Part shown: piece by piece, positions 1 to 12,287 of the stretch
Numbering within the stretch: position 1 is the first letter of the stretch
Layout of the letters: each line of letters begins with the position of its first letter
NCBI GenBank assembly: GCA_950097015.1
Contig: CATNEN010000002.1
Coordinates: forward strand, 9,191,501-9,255,500
Source of the DNA: Macrostomum hystrix
Taxonomy: Eukaryota; Platyhelminthes; Macrostomidae
Direction: 5' to 3'
DNA length: 64,000 nt
Notes under the pieces: model-generated
The model's input: the letters and a program-made list of their open reading frames with translations, nothing else
What the model was told of the DNA's origin: nothing
Database searches by the model: none
Translations under genes and position numbers: made by a program

Positions 1-371
1 ATAAATAAATAAAATGCTGATATAATTTTATTTATTTGTATTCACTGTAGTACTGATAGTAGTGCAGTGAACGCGTCGCTATTTAGAAATCAGCGTTTCG
101 TCCTTTCGTTTGATTTTCTGTGTTGTAGATTTGATTTATTATTAAATAGAGCTGAATAGTTGTTAGCGAGCCTGTTAATAACTCGATTATCTCTGACACA
201 TTTTTCATGGTTCCTCGTGAGAAATATACATTTATTATGTTTACTCTGTCTGGGCGTTTATTTGTGTCGCCTCATTAAAAACTTTGCGCATCATGCGAAT
301 TTTTGTTTTTACTTCGGCCATTTTGTCCTTCGTTATAGTTACACAGAATGTGCACTTCTGAATTGAATGCT
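1..371. other. AT-rich flank, no gene seen
   Basis: AT-rich sequence with only short open frames and no recognisable protein, RNA gene or repeat. It leads directly into the 28-bp array. Confidence 0.5.
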
Positions 372-399
372 CTACTGGACCCGAAAAACAGGAGAGACA

Positions 400-2153
400 A
401 TCGGAGATGAGGCAGAGGGCATATGGGACTGGGGAGATGAGGCAGGAAATATGAGACTGGGGAGATGAGGCAGGAAATATGAGACTGGGGAGATGAGGCA
501 GGAAATATGAGACTGGGGAGATGAGGCAGGAAATATGGGACTGGGGAGATGAGACAGGAAATATGGGACTGGGGAGATGAGACAGGAAATATGAGACTGG
601 GGAGATGGGGCAGGAAATATGGGACTGGGGAGATGAGACAGGAAATATGGGACTGGGAAGATGAGACAGGAAATATGGGACTGGGGAGATGAGACAGGAA
701 ATATGAGACTGGGGAGATGGGGCAGGAAATATGGGACTGGGGAGATGAGACAGGAAATATGAGACTGGGGAGATGAGGCAGGAAATATGGGACTGGGGAG
801 ATGAGACAGGAAATATGGGACTGGGGAGATGAGACAGGAAATATGAGACTGGGGAGATGAGGCAGGAAATATGGGACTGGGGAGATGAGGCAGGAAATAT
901 GTGACTGGGGAGATGAGACAGGAAATATGAGACTGGGGAGATGAGACAGGAAATATGAGACTGGGGAGATGAGGCAGGAAATATGAGACTGGGGAGATGA
1001 GACAGGAAATATGAGACTGGGGAGATAGGACAGGAAATATGGGACTGGGGAGATGAGACAGGAAATATGAGACTGGGGAGATGAGACTGGGGAGATGAGA
1101 CAGGAAATATGAGACTGGGGAGATGAGGCAGGAAATATGGGACTGGGGGAGATGAGACAGGAAATATGAGACTGGGGAGATGAGGCAGGAAATATGGGAC
1201 TGGGGAGATGAGGCAGGAAATATGTGACTGGGGAGATGAGACAGGAAATATGAGACTGGGGAGATGAGACAGGAAATATGAGACTGGGGAGATGAGGCAG
1301 GAAATATGAGACTGGGGAGATGAGACAGGAAATATGAGACTGGGGAGATAGGACAGGAAATATGGGACTGGGGAGATGAGACAGGAAATATGAGACTGGG
1401 GAGATGAGACAGGAAATATGAGACTGGGGAGATAAGACAGAAAATTTGAGACTGGGGAGATGAGACAGGAAATATGAGACTGGGGAGATGAGGCAGGAAA
1501 TATGAGACTGGGGAGATGAGGCAGAGGACATTTGGGACTGGGGAGATGAGGCAGAGGACATATGGGACTGGGAAGATGAGGCAGGAAATATGAGACTGGG
1601 GAGATGAGACAGGAAATATGAGACTGGGGAGATGAGGCAGGAAATATGAGACTGGGGAGATGAGACAGGAATTATGAGACTGGGGAGATGAGGCAGGAAT
1701 TATGGGACTGGGAAGATGAGACAGGAAATATGAGACTGGGGAGATGAGACAGGAAATATGAGACTGGGGAGATGAGGCAGGAATTATGGGACTGGGGAGA
1801 TGAGGCAGGAAATATGAGACTGGGGAGATGAGGCAGGAATTATGGGACTGGGGAGATGAGGCAGGAAATATGAGACTGGGGAGATGAGACATGAAATATG
1901 AGACTGGGGAGATGAGGCAGGAAATATGACTGGGGAGATGAGACAGGAAATATGAGACTGGGGAGATGAGGCAGGAAATATGACTGGGGAGATGAGACAG
2001 GAAATATGAGACTGGGGAGATGAGGCAGGAAATATGAGACTGGGGAGATGAGACAGGAAATATGAGACTGGGGAGATGAGGCAGGAAATATGACTGGGGA
2101 GATGAGACAGGAAATATGAGACTGGGGAGATGAGGCAGGAATTATGGGACTGA
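400..2153. repeat. 28-bp minisatellite, about 1.75 kb
   Basis: A purine-rich unit containing GACTGGGGAGATGAG followed by GCAGGAAATAT repeats at 28-bp spacing (for example GACT at 427 and 455). Variants swap GAGGCAGG for GAGACAGG and GGGACT for GAGACT, and some units lack a few bases. Because 28 is not a multiple of three, the long minus-strand open frames over it (Ser/Pro/Leu/Ile/His-rich, period 28 residues) cycle through all frames. I treat them as repeat artefacts, not genes. Confidence 0.95.
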
Positions 2154-3309
2154 GCGTTCAATACTAAGCAGTTTCGGGGCAATAAAGATTACTGTAGACA
2201 ATTATCCACTAGTATTAACTAGTTGTTTGATTTTATGTAGACTTAAATATAAGATTTTGAAAATGTGTTAGGCGCTCCTAAAATAGTTTGATGGCTGACA
2301 AGGTGACAGCATCAGCTTTACTGATCAATATTTTTATTTTTATTAAAATTAATTCGCGTTTGAATAAAAATATTTATCAATTTAGGGAATAAATCTGATT
2401 TAAGCGCTAAAACCACAAACACAAATAGTTGAGAATGCAATACAAAAGTCAATTTACGGTGATTAGAGAGCACTTACAGTTGCGGTGTGAACAGCAGTGG
2501 TTTTTATATGCAAAATCATTTTTAGTTTGTTATGATTACTAAGAAATAAAACTAATTTGCTAATGAATCTTCGGTAATTAACGAAGGCCGTGCCTTGTAA
2601 GAATCACGTGACACTAGCCGTTTCAAATTCGCGCCAAAATTCGCGTTTTCCCTAAGCGCAAACAAGCTTTGATCGCGCCTAGCTTGGCGTTGGAACCAAG
2701 CGTGTGAAAACTGTTTTAGAAATTTAGTTATTTACAGGTTGAGAACGATAGAAATCCTTTAATGCTTCAGCATTCAAAACATTCGAGTTGCTTGTAGAAA
2801 CAATGAGCGCGAAAAAAATTGATTTAATGTAATCATGATTGAAGATATTTGTAGTGTGGTTTCGTTAGTTAGAGATTAATTCTATCGCACAGAAAAATAG
2901 AAAGTAAAAATGTTCAGATGCAAAGTTAGCATGGGCACACGTGAAGTACTCAATGATACAATGTTTAATTCATACCTATACGATTGGGCCTATAACAATA
3001 GTAGGCCTACTCAACCTGACAAATCAGCAATTTAAAAATAAAAAGAGCACATAAAATTAAGAATAATGTCAGCAGATTCTGCTTCACTTAATCAGCTGTG
3101 CTGCGCTCAGCTCGGAATAATAAATTCAAGTGTGAAATTTTGATGGAGAATGAACTATTAGATTTATCTTCGCAGAAAGTCATGTCACAATTCAGAACTA
3201 TCACTTCTAGACCGTTTTTCCTAAACCTCTTATATGGACACACTGGCGAGATCGAGATGTTTCGTGTAACCTAGCTGTCACCTAAAAACTTTTACCTGTT
3301 TCTGCCGTC
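2154..3309. other. AT-rich region downstream of the fasciclin gene
   Basis: About 1.15 kb, AT-rich, with no coding signal on either strand. It lies 3' of the minus-strand fasciclin-like gene and may hold its 3' UTR, but I could not assign a polyadenylation site confidently. Confidence 0.5.
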
Positions 3310-6300
3310 TTACAGTCTCGCTGCCAGCAGAACTGCCAGCCACAACGCCGAGGTGGCTGCGCTGGCAGCTGTTGTCGAGCCCGACCTGGTATAGCCCTCG
3401 ACGTCGTTGTCGCGGAAGAGCACCGTGCCGGAGGGGTACACCATGCCGTTGACGCACTCGTACTGACCGTCTGACAGGCTGATGCGCGCAATCACGAACG
3501 AGGCTGTCAGATCGACAGCTGCGGATTGTTTAGGATAAGATTGAGCATTTGAGCACCTGCCCTAATCGGGCCAGATGTGCAGCACAGCCGCAGCTATTGC
3601 GCGGCGCACCTGAAGGCTGCGTACGGCTGTTCAGTCCATGGACTGGGGGGACGCCACACAGTTGATGCTGTTTAAAAACTGGGTGAACATAAACATTGTA
3701 GATTAAATTGCTTTTCTAAAGGACGGAAGGGAGTGAGTGGCAGAGCGGTTAACTCGTTGGCTTCTCGCACCAAGGCCCCTGGGCTCGATTCCGCGGTATT
3801 GCCACATTCATTTGGGGCGCAGCAGCGGAGGGAAGGCTTGGGGGCTTGCTGTGTAATATACGCCCTTGAGGGCCAACCTACTAGACACAGTGACAGTGTA
3901 CACTGACTGACGATGAGAGAGTCAAGGCAGATTGTACACACATATGTGAGTGAGTGTGTGCCTGCGTTCAATACCTGTGTGCGTGTGTAAGGAGTCAACG
4001 AAATGGGCAGAATTGCCTCCTCGCTGGCTGCTAAATGATGTGCCATGGCCCACAGGCCTCCTACAAAAAATAGGATATTTATTTAAGGACACAAGCCGTT
4101 CCGTGGAGTCGGGAATCGAACCTCCAACTTTCAAGTCGTGAGTCCGATGGTGTAACCACTAGGCTATAACTGATCGCTATAAATCGACGAAAGAAAGTAG
4201 AATCTGAGGAGACAAGATCTACGTATAGAGAGATGAGATACTCGAGAGATGAGACCAGGGAGAGATAGAATACCGGAGAGATAAGATACTGGAGAGATGA
4301 GACCGGGAGAGATAAGATACTGTAGAGATGAGACCGGGAGAGATAAGATACTGGAGAGATGAGACCGGGAGAGATAAGATACTGTAGAGATGAGACCGGG
4401 AGAGATAAGATACTGGAGAGATGAGACCGGGAGAGATAAGATACTGGAGAGATGAGACCGGACGAGATAAGATACTGGAGAGATGAGACCGGGGAGAGAT
4501 AAGATACTGGAGAGATGAGACCGGGGAGAGATAAGATACTGGAGAGATGAGATACTGGAGAGATGAGACCGGGGAGAGATGAGACCGGTGAGAGATAAGA
4601 TACTGGAGAGATGAGACCGGGGAGAGATGAGACCGGGGAGAGATGAGACCGGGGAGAGATGAGATACTGGAGAGATGAGACCGGGGAGAGATGAGACCGG
4701 GGAGAGATGAGATCGGGGAGAGATAAGATACTGGAGAGATGAGACCGGGAGAGATAAGATACTGAAGAGATGAGATCGGGGAGAGATGAGACCGGGTAGA
4801 GATAAGATACTGGAGAGATGAGACCGGAGAGAGATGAGACAGGGGAGAGATGAGACTTGGGGGAGATGAGACCGGGGAGAGATGAGATACTGGAGAGATG
4901 AGATCGGGGAGAGATGAGATACTGGAGAGATGAGACCCGGGAGAGATAAGATACTGGAGAGATGAGACCGGGGAGAGATAAGATACTGGAGAGATGAGAC
5001 CGGGGAGAGATGAGATACTGGAGAGATGAGACCGGGAGAGATGAGACCGGTGAGAGATAAGATACTGGAGAGATGAGACCGGGGAGAGATGAGACCGGGG
5101 AGAGATGAGATACTGGAGAGATGAGACCCGGGAGAGGTGAGACTTGGGAGAGATGAGACCGGGGAGGCGTGAGCAGATTGGTGGAGTAGGGATTGGACGG
5201 AAGGGGCCAGGTTCCCGAGCTCCGAGGACCGCATCCGGCCCACAAGCTGGAGTTTGCCGACCCTGAATTCCACAGCGATCTTCCGCGCTTACTTCGACTA
5301 GCGAGTCCGGGCAGACCGTTGAAGGTCACGGTGACTTTCTCGCCCTCCGCTGAGTTGGCTGACGGATACTGAACGGAGCCCTGCGGAGCCAAGTCCGCCA
5401 CGATTCTCTGGTTTGGAAGCACCATGCGGCGGAACACGCGGTCGCGCAGGCTCGCACTCTTCATGATCGTGCTGCCAACCATAATGCCGCTGGAGCTCAT
5501 GTAGTTGCTGAAGGACATCATGGCGCTGTTGTTGGGCGGGAACACGGTGAAGGACAGACTTTCCGTCCCCAGATTGGGATCGAATCCGTTGCTGCCCATG
5601 TAGGCGCTGACGCTGGTGAGATCTTCGTGCGAGTTGATGAACTGCTGGATGGTCTGCACAGGCAGGCCCAGGGCTCCGGCCAGCTTGTGGAAAATGCCAT
5701 TCTTGGCTGGCTGGTCGAACATCTGCAGCTCGGCGCGAACGAAGCCGCGGCCCGGAAGACGACCCTCGACATAGTACTCTGTAACAGAGGTTGGAACGTG
5801 TTACGGGTCGCGCAGCAATGTCTGGGTGAATATCTGTGTCATCTGACATTGTGCTGCAAAGTCAAGACCTCAATTGACAACTTGTTCAACTCACTGGTTT
5901 CGTTAAAAAACGTGCGGAACCGAATCTGCCCGGAGTTGTTCAGGGCAGTCAGCAGGTCGGACTCGTGCATGCTGGGCTTGCTGATCTGCCCCGGTACGAA
6001 GTGCAGCATCAAAGCCTGCTCAAACTGCAGTTGCGGCGTTGGTTTTGACAGGTTCGGATTTTCGAGAGCGTTTTTTGTGCTTCGAAATTCTAAGTAATTC
6101 CATGTGCTTACCAGCGATTGGTTGCTGTTCCTTATCGAATTTAGACTCGTGACATCAGCCGGGGCGAACAGTGTGAGCTTGGTCGCATTGCCGCTGAGCA
6201 GACTCATGCAACTGGGCACGCCGGAGCATAGCGTGTAGAAAGCCGGCGCGTTCACCTGTGCCAGCGCGGCAAGGTCTTCGAATGCGAATGCCAGCACCCG

Positions 6301-8003
6301 GTCAACGACGTGAATGACGGTGTCCCCGATCGGATAGTTTATGGACTTGTCCACGAACTGCGCCACCACACCGCCGGCGGATATGAAGGCCTTCTGAGCC
6401 GAGTTCAGGTACATCTTGGTGTCGTTGTACAGTTGTATATTAGCATGGCCAGTGGAGAAGGTGATGGTGCTGCCAACGGACATCCAGCTGGTGAACACGG
6501 CGATATTCGGAGCGAAGTGAGCAACCAGTACTCTGCGGTACTCCTCCGCTGAGCTGTTTAGGCTCTGCATCACGGAGGTCGGGATTCGAGCCCAGGCGGC
6601 ATCGGAGGGCAGGAACAAAGTGCGAACCTTAGCGGACTTCAGTGCGGTGTACAAGTAGGAGAATACTGTGTCGCGCGTCATCCAATTGTTGAAGATTGAC
6701 AGCGAATTTCTGAAGTAAGAATCGGCTTCGTTTGAGTAGTTTACCAGTACAAAGCCGGGGTTCAAATATCCACTTTTTTCTTTTTTCTTTGTCTCATGCA
6801 ATATTTAAGCTATCGCCATGAATTTCCAGAACACTTTCCGCTCTAAAGTTTTCCGATGAAACAACTTCCAGAATCACAGAACTTCGCCATCATCGAGTAT
6901 TGTCCTCGTCACTATCTTGATCTTCGACAAAAAGAACGTTATATATCTCAACGATGCTGATGTCGAACGGTTTTGAAAGTTTGTTCATCGTAGAGGGCGG
7001 AAAATGTTGATTCATGTGGTGGAATTTCACGTGAGCTCGTGACAGTCTCTGAGGATCAGTCTTATTCAGGTACTTACGTTACGCTTAGCTGGTTCGCAAT
7101 GGTTGCTGGAGGGCTGCTAAAAAATTGATTGATTGGTATCTGGCTGCCAATAGGCAGGGCCACCTGGTCTAGCACGTGGAACACGCCATTGTCGGCTTCA
7201 CGGTTGCTTTCAGCCACCACGATGGCCGCGTTGTTGACCCGGTAGGACCAGTTTACACCCTACAAATTGAGCGTCAGTCTACAGTCAGGTCCCCGACAAG
7301 ACCCGCAACGCTAAGTCTTGCGAGTTTCAAGTCCCGCCAACTTACGCTTTGCTTTGCGAGCCAGTACAGAGTGGTGTCAGTCGTCTTGAGAATTTGCACC
7401 TGGCCGAACCCGATGTCCTCACCAGCTGGGGGGCCGATGCTCGACCAGGCGCTCAGAAGGCCCTTGGTACCCCCGTTGACTGCAGGAGCGCCAGCCGGGG
7501 TTGGAAGTGGTTTTTCAAAATATCCTCAAGAATTGCTTCAACTTTTGAACTGCAAAAAAATTAGCGGCACCTACAGGCAGGGATATAGTGCTGCTTCACC
7601 AAGGCAGTTTTGTCCATCACGCTGAAGCTAGCTGGGTTGGACTTCTGCGCATTGTCCATGGCGGTATTAGAAGGCGCGAACACCAGGAAGCACCTGATGT
7701 CACTGCAGCTGCCGCTGTTCATTTGAAAGCCAAGTCCCGTAGCCTTCAGCATGTCAGTGAACTGGGGAAAAGCAAGAGGATGGTGAGCAGTTAGATGAGT
7801 CTCTATGAGTTACGTGGCCCTCACAAGCAGCGCCGCTCTCACTACGCGGAAATAAATAACACGACACAAGTGGTGCGCACCTGGGACACATTCGCGGTGT
7901 CGTTCAGCATCTGCAGCAGCGATATGGCGCTGGCCAACGGCGGCATCAGCGAGCTCGTCAGTAGCAGAGCGGCTGCCACCAGCAAGAGGCTATTGGTGCA
8001 CAT
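3310..8003 (-). CDS. Fasciclin-I-like cell adhesion protein, four FAS1 domains, GPI anchor
   Basis: Exons in transcript order: 8003-7881, 7761-7575, 7479-7346, 7259-7078, 6709-6112, 6024-5895, 5778-5293, 3518-3310. All junctions are GT-AG, phases agree throughout, and they give 2049 nt (682 residues). The 87-nt intron 6111-6025 is in frame without a stop, so it may be retained. The N-terminus has a signal peptide (MCTNSLLLVAAALLL). Four FAS1 modules follow, each with the typical His-x-x-Pro core (QHYIPA, AHFAPN, LHFVPG; the fourth degenerate as RRMVLP). The C-terminus, after a small-residue stretch (STTAASAATS), is a hydrophobic tail ending LWLAVLLAARL, as in GPI-anchored proteins. Family knowledge: insect fasciclin I has four FAS1 domains, a GPI anchor and similar length, and mediates homophilic adhesion at the cell surface. 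TGFBI/periostin are alternatives but lack a GPI tail. The last intron (5292-3519) holds SINE pieces and a minisatellite. Confidence 0.85.
3545..3665 (-). repeat. SINE-B 3' fragment
   Basis: Read on the minus strand it contains AGTCCATGGACTG, then a GCAATAGCTGCGGCTGT block and a CATCTGGCC block, in the same order as the tail of the SINE-B copy at 32685-32880. It lies in the last intron of the fasciclin gene. Edges are approximate. Confidence 0.55.
3725..4072 (+). repeat. SINE-A copy with tRNA-like head
   Basis: The head has a Pol III A-box-like stretch (GTGGCAGAGCGGTTAACTCG) and a B-box-like GGCTCGATTCC about 35 bases later, as in Ser/Leu-type tRNAs. The body contains GCTTGGGGGCTTG, CCCTTGAGGGCCAAC, ACTGACGATGAGAGAG, GTGAGTGTGTGCCTGCGT and GATGTGCCATGGCCCACAG, ending in an A-run. 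The same blocks recur in order at 27225-27545 (minus), 46505-46790 and 55500-55790, so this is a dispersed family. It sits in an intron of the fasciclin gene. Confidence 0.75.
4075..4172 (-). repeat. SINE-B tRNA-like head
   Basis: On the minus strand: ATAGCCTAGTGGTTACA (A-box-like), ATCGGACTCACGACTTGAA, then AGGTTCGATTCCCGACTCC (B-box-like). The same order is found at 9045-9240 and, diverged, at 32685. It is inserted back-to-back with the SINE-A copy. The stems are too diverged for me to call a functional tRNA. Confidence 0.6.
4200..5165. repeat. 16-18 bp GAGA-type minisatellite in fasciclin intron
   Basis: Units of GAGAGATGAGACCGGGG (17 bp) alternate irregularly with GAGAGATAAGATACTG (16 bp), often giving a composite of 33-34 bp. 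The array is strongly purine-rich on the plus strand and fills most of the intron between the last two coding exons of the fasciclin gene. Open frames across it read through into the 5293-5778 exon but are repeat artefacts. Confidence 0.9.
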
Positions 8004-9040
8004 TTCTGCAGCCTCAAAATTGGACAAATTTTTAATGGTCAAATTAAACTGCCAAGAAACTTTGCTAGTGCGCCCTGTTGATAGCTATCTGTTTTTATGT
8101 AGTCCCAAGTACCAAGGCAAGATAATAGACTTTAGACAAGGCTTATTTACCGCGCTGTAGCCCTGTGTTTCTCAGGATTAACTCGCGAACAACAATAGGC
8201 AGAGAAGGAATGCAGCGAGCGTCCAGTGCTGCGACTGCTGCTCTGCAGGGACAGCGCTTGCAATTCGAATGCAATTCTATTCTCTGCCCTGTCTCAGTTC
8301 AGCCTATTCCCAATTGTTCTTCGGAATGCGATAGCTCAAGCAGTCACGGTGCGCGCTTTGAGCAGTTGTTGAGCAGCGGCCGGCTCACTCTATTGTACTG
8401 CTCCGGTGGAGGTTGGGCTGGCCAGAGGTACAGGGAGACGCCCTGGATGGCACTGGGAAAACAGGGACAGAGTTGACTCAGGCTGTGAGTACTCTGGTCC
8501 TAGCTGAGCTCAGCTGAGTAGGAAGCTCACGGGAGAAAGGAAGAGAGGGAGAGAGGGAGAGAGAGGTGCGCCTAGACTTCTTGCACCAGTCAAAACGGGT
8601 TTGAGTACACAGACGCCGATGCGTTAACCTGGGCCAGGAAACTGAAAGCGAATGCCCAGGCAGGCAGGTAAAGTTTCAAACTGGCAGCTCAGCCCTGCAG
8701 GCGAGATGCATTGTGGCGCAGGGGGGGCAGGAGAGAAGAGAAGTGCCAATGCGGGCTTTCGCTTCCGACAGTGCACTGCGGGACGCCGGCAACGCCCTCC
8801 AGTTTTCTAGGGAAGAAACGGCTATCGACTGTACTCAGCCAGGCTGGGCCTGAGCCCGTGTCAACAAGCGCTCGGGCCTTCAAACACAGACAAGCAAACA
8901 CTAATCCCAAAGTCTTCTCTTCTAGGAGCCGATTCCGTGTTTTTTAGTTGGACTTTTTAGGATAATCAGTTTGACATGCAGCCGAATCATTTCCTGACTA
9001 AATCGGGCTCTGCTTTGCTTGTTAATGACGTGCTTGTTTT
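8004..9040. other. Region upstream of the fasciclin gene, no gene seen
   Basis: About 1 kb 5' of the fasciclin start codon. It has moderate GC and a GA-rich stretch (GAGAGGGAGAGAGGGAGAG) near 8540-8570. Its short open frames match nothing I recognise. It should contain the fasciclin promoter; no TATA box could be placed. Confidence 0.4.
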
Positions 9041-9044
9041 TATA

Positions 9045-9240
9045 CAGAATGGGGTCGTAGCCTTGAGGTAAGAGCATCGGACTGACGACTTGAAGGTTCA
9101 GGGTTCGATTCCTGGCTCCGATGGACACTTAACTCTGTATAGTTTTTTCTGTTTACCGAGCTATCAAAATGAGCACCAGCATTAGTAGAGATATAATTGA
9201 CGGTTGGGGTGATGCCTACCACCCCAGTCCACGGTTATAC
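9045..9240 (+). repeat. SINE-B copy with tRNA-like head
   Basis: The head folds roughly like a tRNA. GGGGTCG at the 5' side can pair, with wobbles, to TGGCTCC. There is an A-box-like TAGCCTTGAGGTAAGAGCA, an anticodon-loop-like CTGACGA and a B-box-like GGGTTCGATTCC. The body (TTTACCGAGCTATCAAAATG, AGCACCAGCATT, CACCCCAGTCCACGG) matches the copy at 32685-32880 block by block. A decayed tRNA gene is possible, but the shared body argues for a SINE. Confidence 0.65.
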
Positions 9241-9675
9241 AGCCGTAACTGTTCAACCATCGTTATTTTTTACCAATCAACACAGTTTTTATGATTATAA
9301 CTTTGAATGCACCGACATTGTTGCTTTCAATGCATTGCAACCGACTGCCCCACTGTACAGGGGTGAAATAACAATTATCCAGGGGTAGAAAAGCACAGTT
9401 TTGCCCAGCCTAATTGACGACGCATTCTTCTGACGACCTTAAATGACCGCCTGTAATCTGCATAGAATCCATGGATGGGGGGAATCATGTTTTCGCTAAA
9501 TACGGCACACACTACTCAATCAGCAGGGATGAGTAGAATATATTGAACATTCAGATAGAAAAATTTCAAAAAATGTCGACAAATCGCAAAAGCTTAGAAT
9601 CAGTTCTGCGACACTTTGTAACTTTCAAGTGCACGATAATTAGTATCGGGGAGAATATCCCAAAAAACCCGAATC
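9241..9675. other. Intergenic, no gene seen
   Basis: About 430 bases of AT-rich sequence between a SINE-B copy and the 42-bp array. No feature recognised. Confidence 0.4.
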
Positions 9676-9679
9676 TGCT

Positions 9680-11715
9680 TTAACTGCAACAATATCCTCC
9701 TGGAGATTATTCCAGGAAACGCAAGTCTTCTTCAACTGGTGCAACAATATCCTCTTGGAGATTATTCCAGGAAACACAAGTCTGCTTCGTGCAACAATAT
9801 CCTCTTGGAGAATATTCCAGGAAACACGAGTCTGCTTCGTGCAACAATATCCTCTTGGAGATTATTCCAGGAAACACGAGACACAACAATATCCTCTTGG
9901 AGAATGTTCCAGGAAACACGAGACACAACAATATCCTCTTGGAGATTATTCCAGGAAACACGAGACACAACAATATCCTTTTGGAGATTATTCCAGGAAA
10001 CACGAGACACAACAATATCCTCTTGGAGAATGTTCCAGGAAACACGAGACACAACAATATCCTCTTGGAGAATGTTCCAGGAAACACGAGACACAACAAT
10101 ATCCTCTTGGAGATTATTCCAGGAAACACGAGACACAACAATATCCTTTTGGAGATTATTCCAGGAAACACGAGACACAACAATATCCTCTTGGAGATTA
10201 TTCCAGGAAACACGAGACACAACAATATCCTTTTGGAGATTATTCCAGGAAAACGAGACACAACAATATCCTCTTGGAGAATGTTCCAGGAAACACGAGA
10301 CACAACAATATCTTCTTGGAGAATATTCCAGGAAACACGAGTCTGCTTCAACTGGCACAACAATATCCTCTTGGAGAATATTCCAGGAAACACGAGACAC
10401 AACAATATCCTCTTGGAGAATATTCCAGGAAACACGAGTCTGCTTCAACTGGCACAACAATATCCTCTTGGAGAATATTCCAGGAAACACGAGTCTGCTT
10501 CGTGCAACAATATCCTCTTGGAGAATGTTCCAGGAAACACGAGACACAACAATATCCTCTTGGAGAATGTTCCAGGAAACACGAGACACAACAATATCCT
10601 CTTGGAGATTATTCCAGGAAACACGAGACACAACAATATCCTTTTGGAGATTATTCCAGGAAACACGAGACACAACAATATCCTCTTGGAGATTATTCCA
10701 GGAAAACGAGACACAACAATATCCTCTTGGAGAATGTTCCAGGAAACACGAGACACAACAATATCCTCTTGGAGAATGTTCCAGGAAACACGAGACACAA
10801 CAATATCCTCTTGGAGATTATTCCAGGAAACACGAGACACAACAATATCCTTTTGGAGATTATTCCAGGAAACACGAGACACAACAATATCCTCTTGGAG
10901 ATTATTCCAGGAAAACGAGACACAACAATATCCTCTTGGAGAATGTTCCAGGAAACACGAGACACAACAATATCCTCTTGGAGAATGTTCCAGGAAACAC
11001 GAGACACAACAATATCCTCTTGGAGAATGTTCCAGGAAACACGAGACACAACAATATCCTCTTGGAGAATGTTCCAGGAAACACGAGACACAACAATATC
11101 CTCTTGGAGAATGTTCCAGGAAACACGAGACACAACAATATCCTCTTGGAGAATGTTCCAGGAAACACGAGACACAACAATATCCTCTTGGAGAATGTTC
11201 CAGGAAACACGAGACACAACAATATCCTCTTGGAGAATGTTCCAGGAAACACGAGACACAACAATATCCTCTTGGAGAATGTTCCAGGAAACACGAGACA
11301 CAACAATATCCTCTTGGAGAATATTCCAGGAAACACGAGACACAACAATATCCTCTTGGAGAATATTCCAGGAAACACGAGTCTGCTTCAACTGGCACAA
11401 CAATATCCTCTTGGAGAATATTCCAGGAAACACGAGACACAACAATATCCTCTTGGAGAATATTCCAGGAAACACGAGTCTGCTTCAACTGGCACAACAA
11501 TATCCTCTTGGAGAATATTCCAGGAAACACGAGACACAACAATATCCTCTTGGAGAATATTCCAGGAAACACGAGTCTGCTTCAACTGGCACAACAATAT
11601 CCTCTTGGAGAATATTCCAGGAAACACGAGTCTGCTTCTACTGGCACAACAATATCCTCTTGGAGAATATTCCAGGAAACACGAGTCTGCTTCTACTGGC
11701 ACAACAATATCCTTT
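9680..11715. repeat. 42-bp minisatellite, about 2 kb
   Basis: The unit contains ACAACAATATCCTCTTGGAG and TTCCAGGAAACACGAG with a 42-bp period. Variants carry GATTATTCC, GAATGTTCC or GAATATTCC, and some have CCTTTT for CCTCTT. Longer units of about 50 and 55 bp carry an inserted TCTGCTTCGTG or TCTGCTTCAACTGG. Blocks of variants recur in the same order, and a run of about nine near-identical GAATGTT units spans roughly 10920-11300. As 42 is a multiple of three, several frames on both strands stay open over 1-2 kb. I see no splice or start context and treat these as artefacts. Confidence 0.95.
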
Positions 11716-12104
11716 TGATCCGAGAGCAGGCTAAGACCGGCTCACACCCACGCATAGATCAGATTCCTTTCCCAGCTTTGGAAAATGCCTGCCGAATATC
11801 CCAACAACGAAATCTCTTGATCTAACTAGGCTCGCCAGCTTACGAGATCTAGTTTTGAGCCTGGCTTCCAGCGTCTGCGGGGTGGGTGTTGCCGGGCTTC
11901 ATTTATCCTTAAGGAATATTATCCCATTCAGTGCCTTCGAGACATTATCGACTAAGATCGGGAGATGAGATCAACTGTGCTCAACTGAGCTGGCATCGGG
12001 TATCGATGCTGCCTGGTGAATTTTGTCCAAAAACAAGTCTCAAAATAAGCAACTTTGGCTGATTTCAGAAGTGAAGTGAGGCTTGAATTCAGAATACCAA
12101 TGCA
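11716..12104. other. Spacer, no gene seen
   Basis: About 390 bases of mixed composition between two tandem arrays. No feature recognised. Confidence 0.4.
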
Positions 12105-12287
12105 GGATTAGGATTTGGAATCGCAGCAGCTGATTTAGAATCGCAGCAGGACTTTGAATCGCAGCAGGATTTGGAATCGCAGGAGGATTTGGAATCGCAG
12201 CAAAATTCGGAATCGCAGCAGGATTTGGAATCGCAGGAGGATTTGGAATCGCAGCAGCTGATTTAGAATCGCAGCAGGATAAATTTT
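12105..12287. repeat. 18-bp minisatellite next to the retrotransposon
   Basis: About ten imperfect copies of GAATCGCAGCAGGATTTG (18 bp), with changes such as CAGGAGG, AAAATTC and one-base or CTG insertions. It directly abuts the 5' end of the truncated RTE-like element. The minus-strand Ile-Pro-Asn-Pro repeats it could encode are artefacts. Confidence 0.85.

Noticed and set aside
275-2182. Long Ser/Pro/Leu-rich minus-strand frames (428 and 506 codons) over the first array
   Set aside because: They follow the 28-bp repeat through all three frames, have no signal or splice context, and add nothing beyond the repeat.
4079-5273. Long frames of LISPVSYLSPVSSLP type joined to a fasciclin exon
   Set aside because: They run through the intron array past the good donor at 5292. 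Phase and homology show the exon ends at 5293 and resumes at 3518.
7480-7560. Apparent frameshift in the fasciclin gene when the acceptor at 7550 is used
   Set aside because: Donor 7574 and acceptor 7480 restore the frame and the FAS1 pattern without any indel, so no mutation is needed.
9045-9125. Functional tRNA gene
   Set aside because: Stems need many wobbles and mismatches, and the downstream body is shared with other copies, so a SINE head is the better reading.
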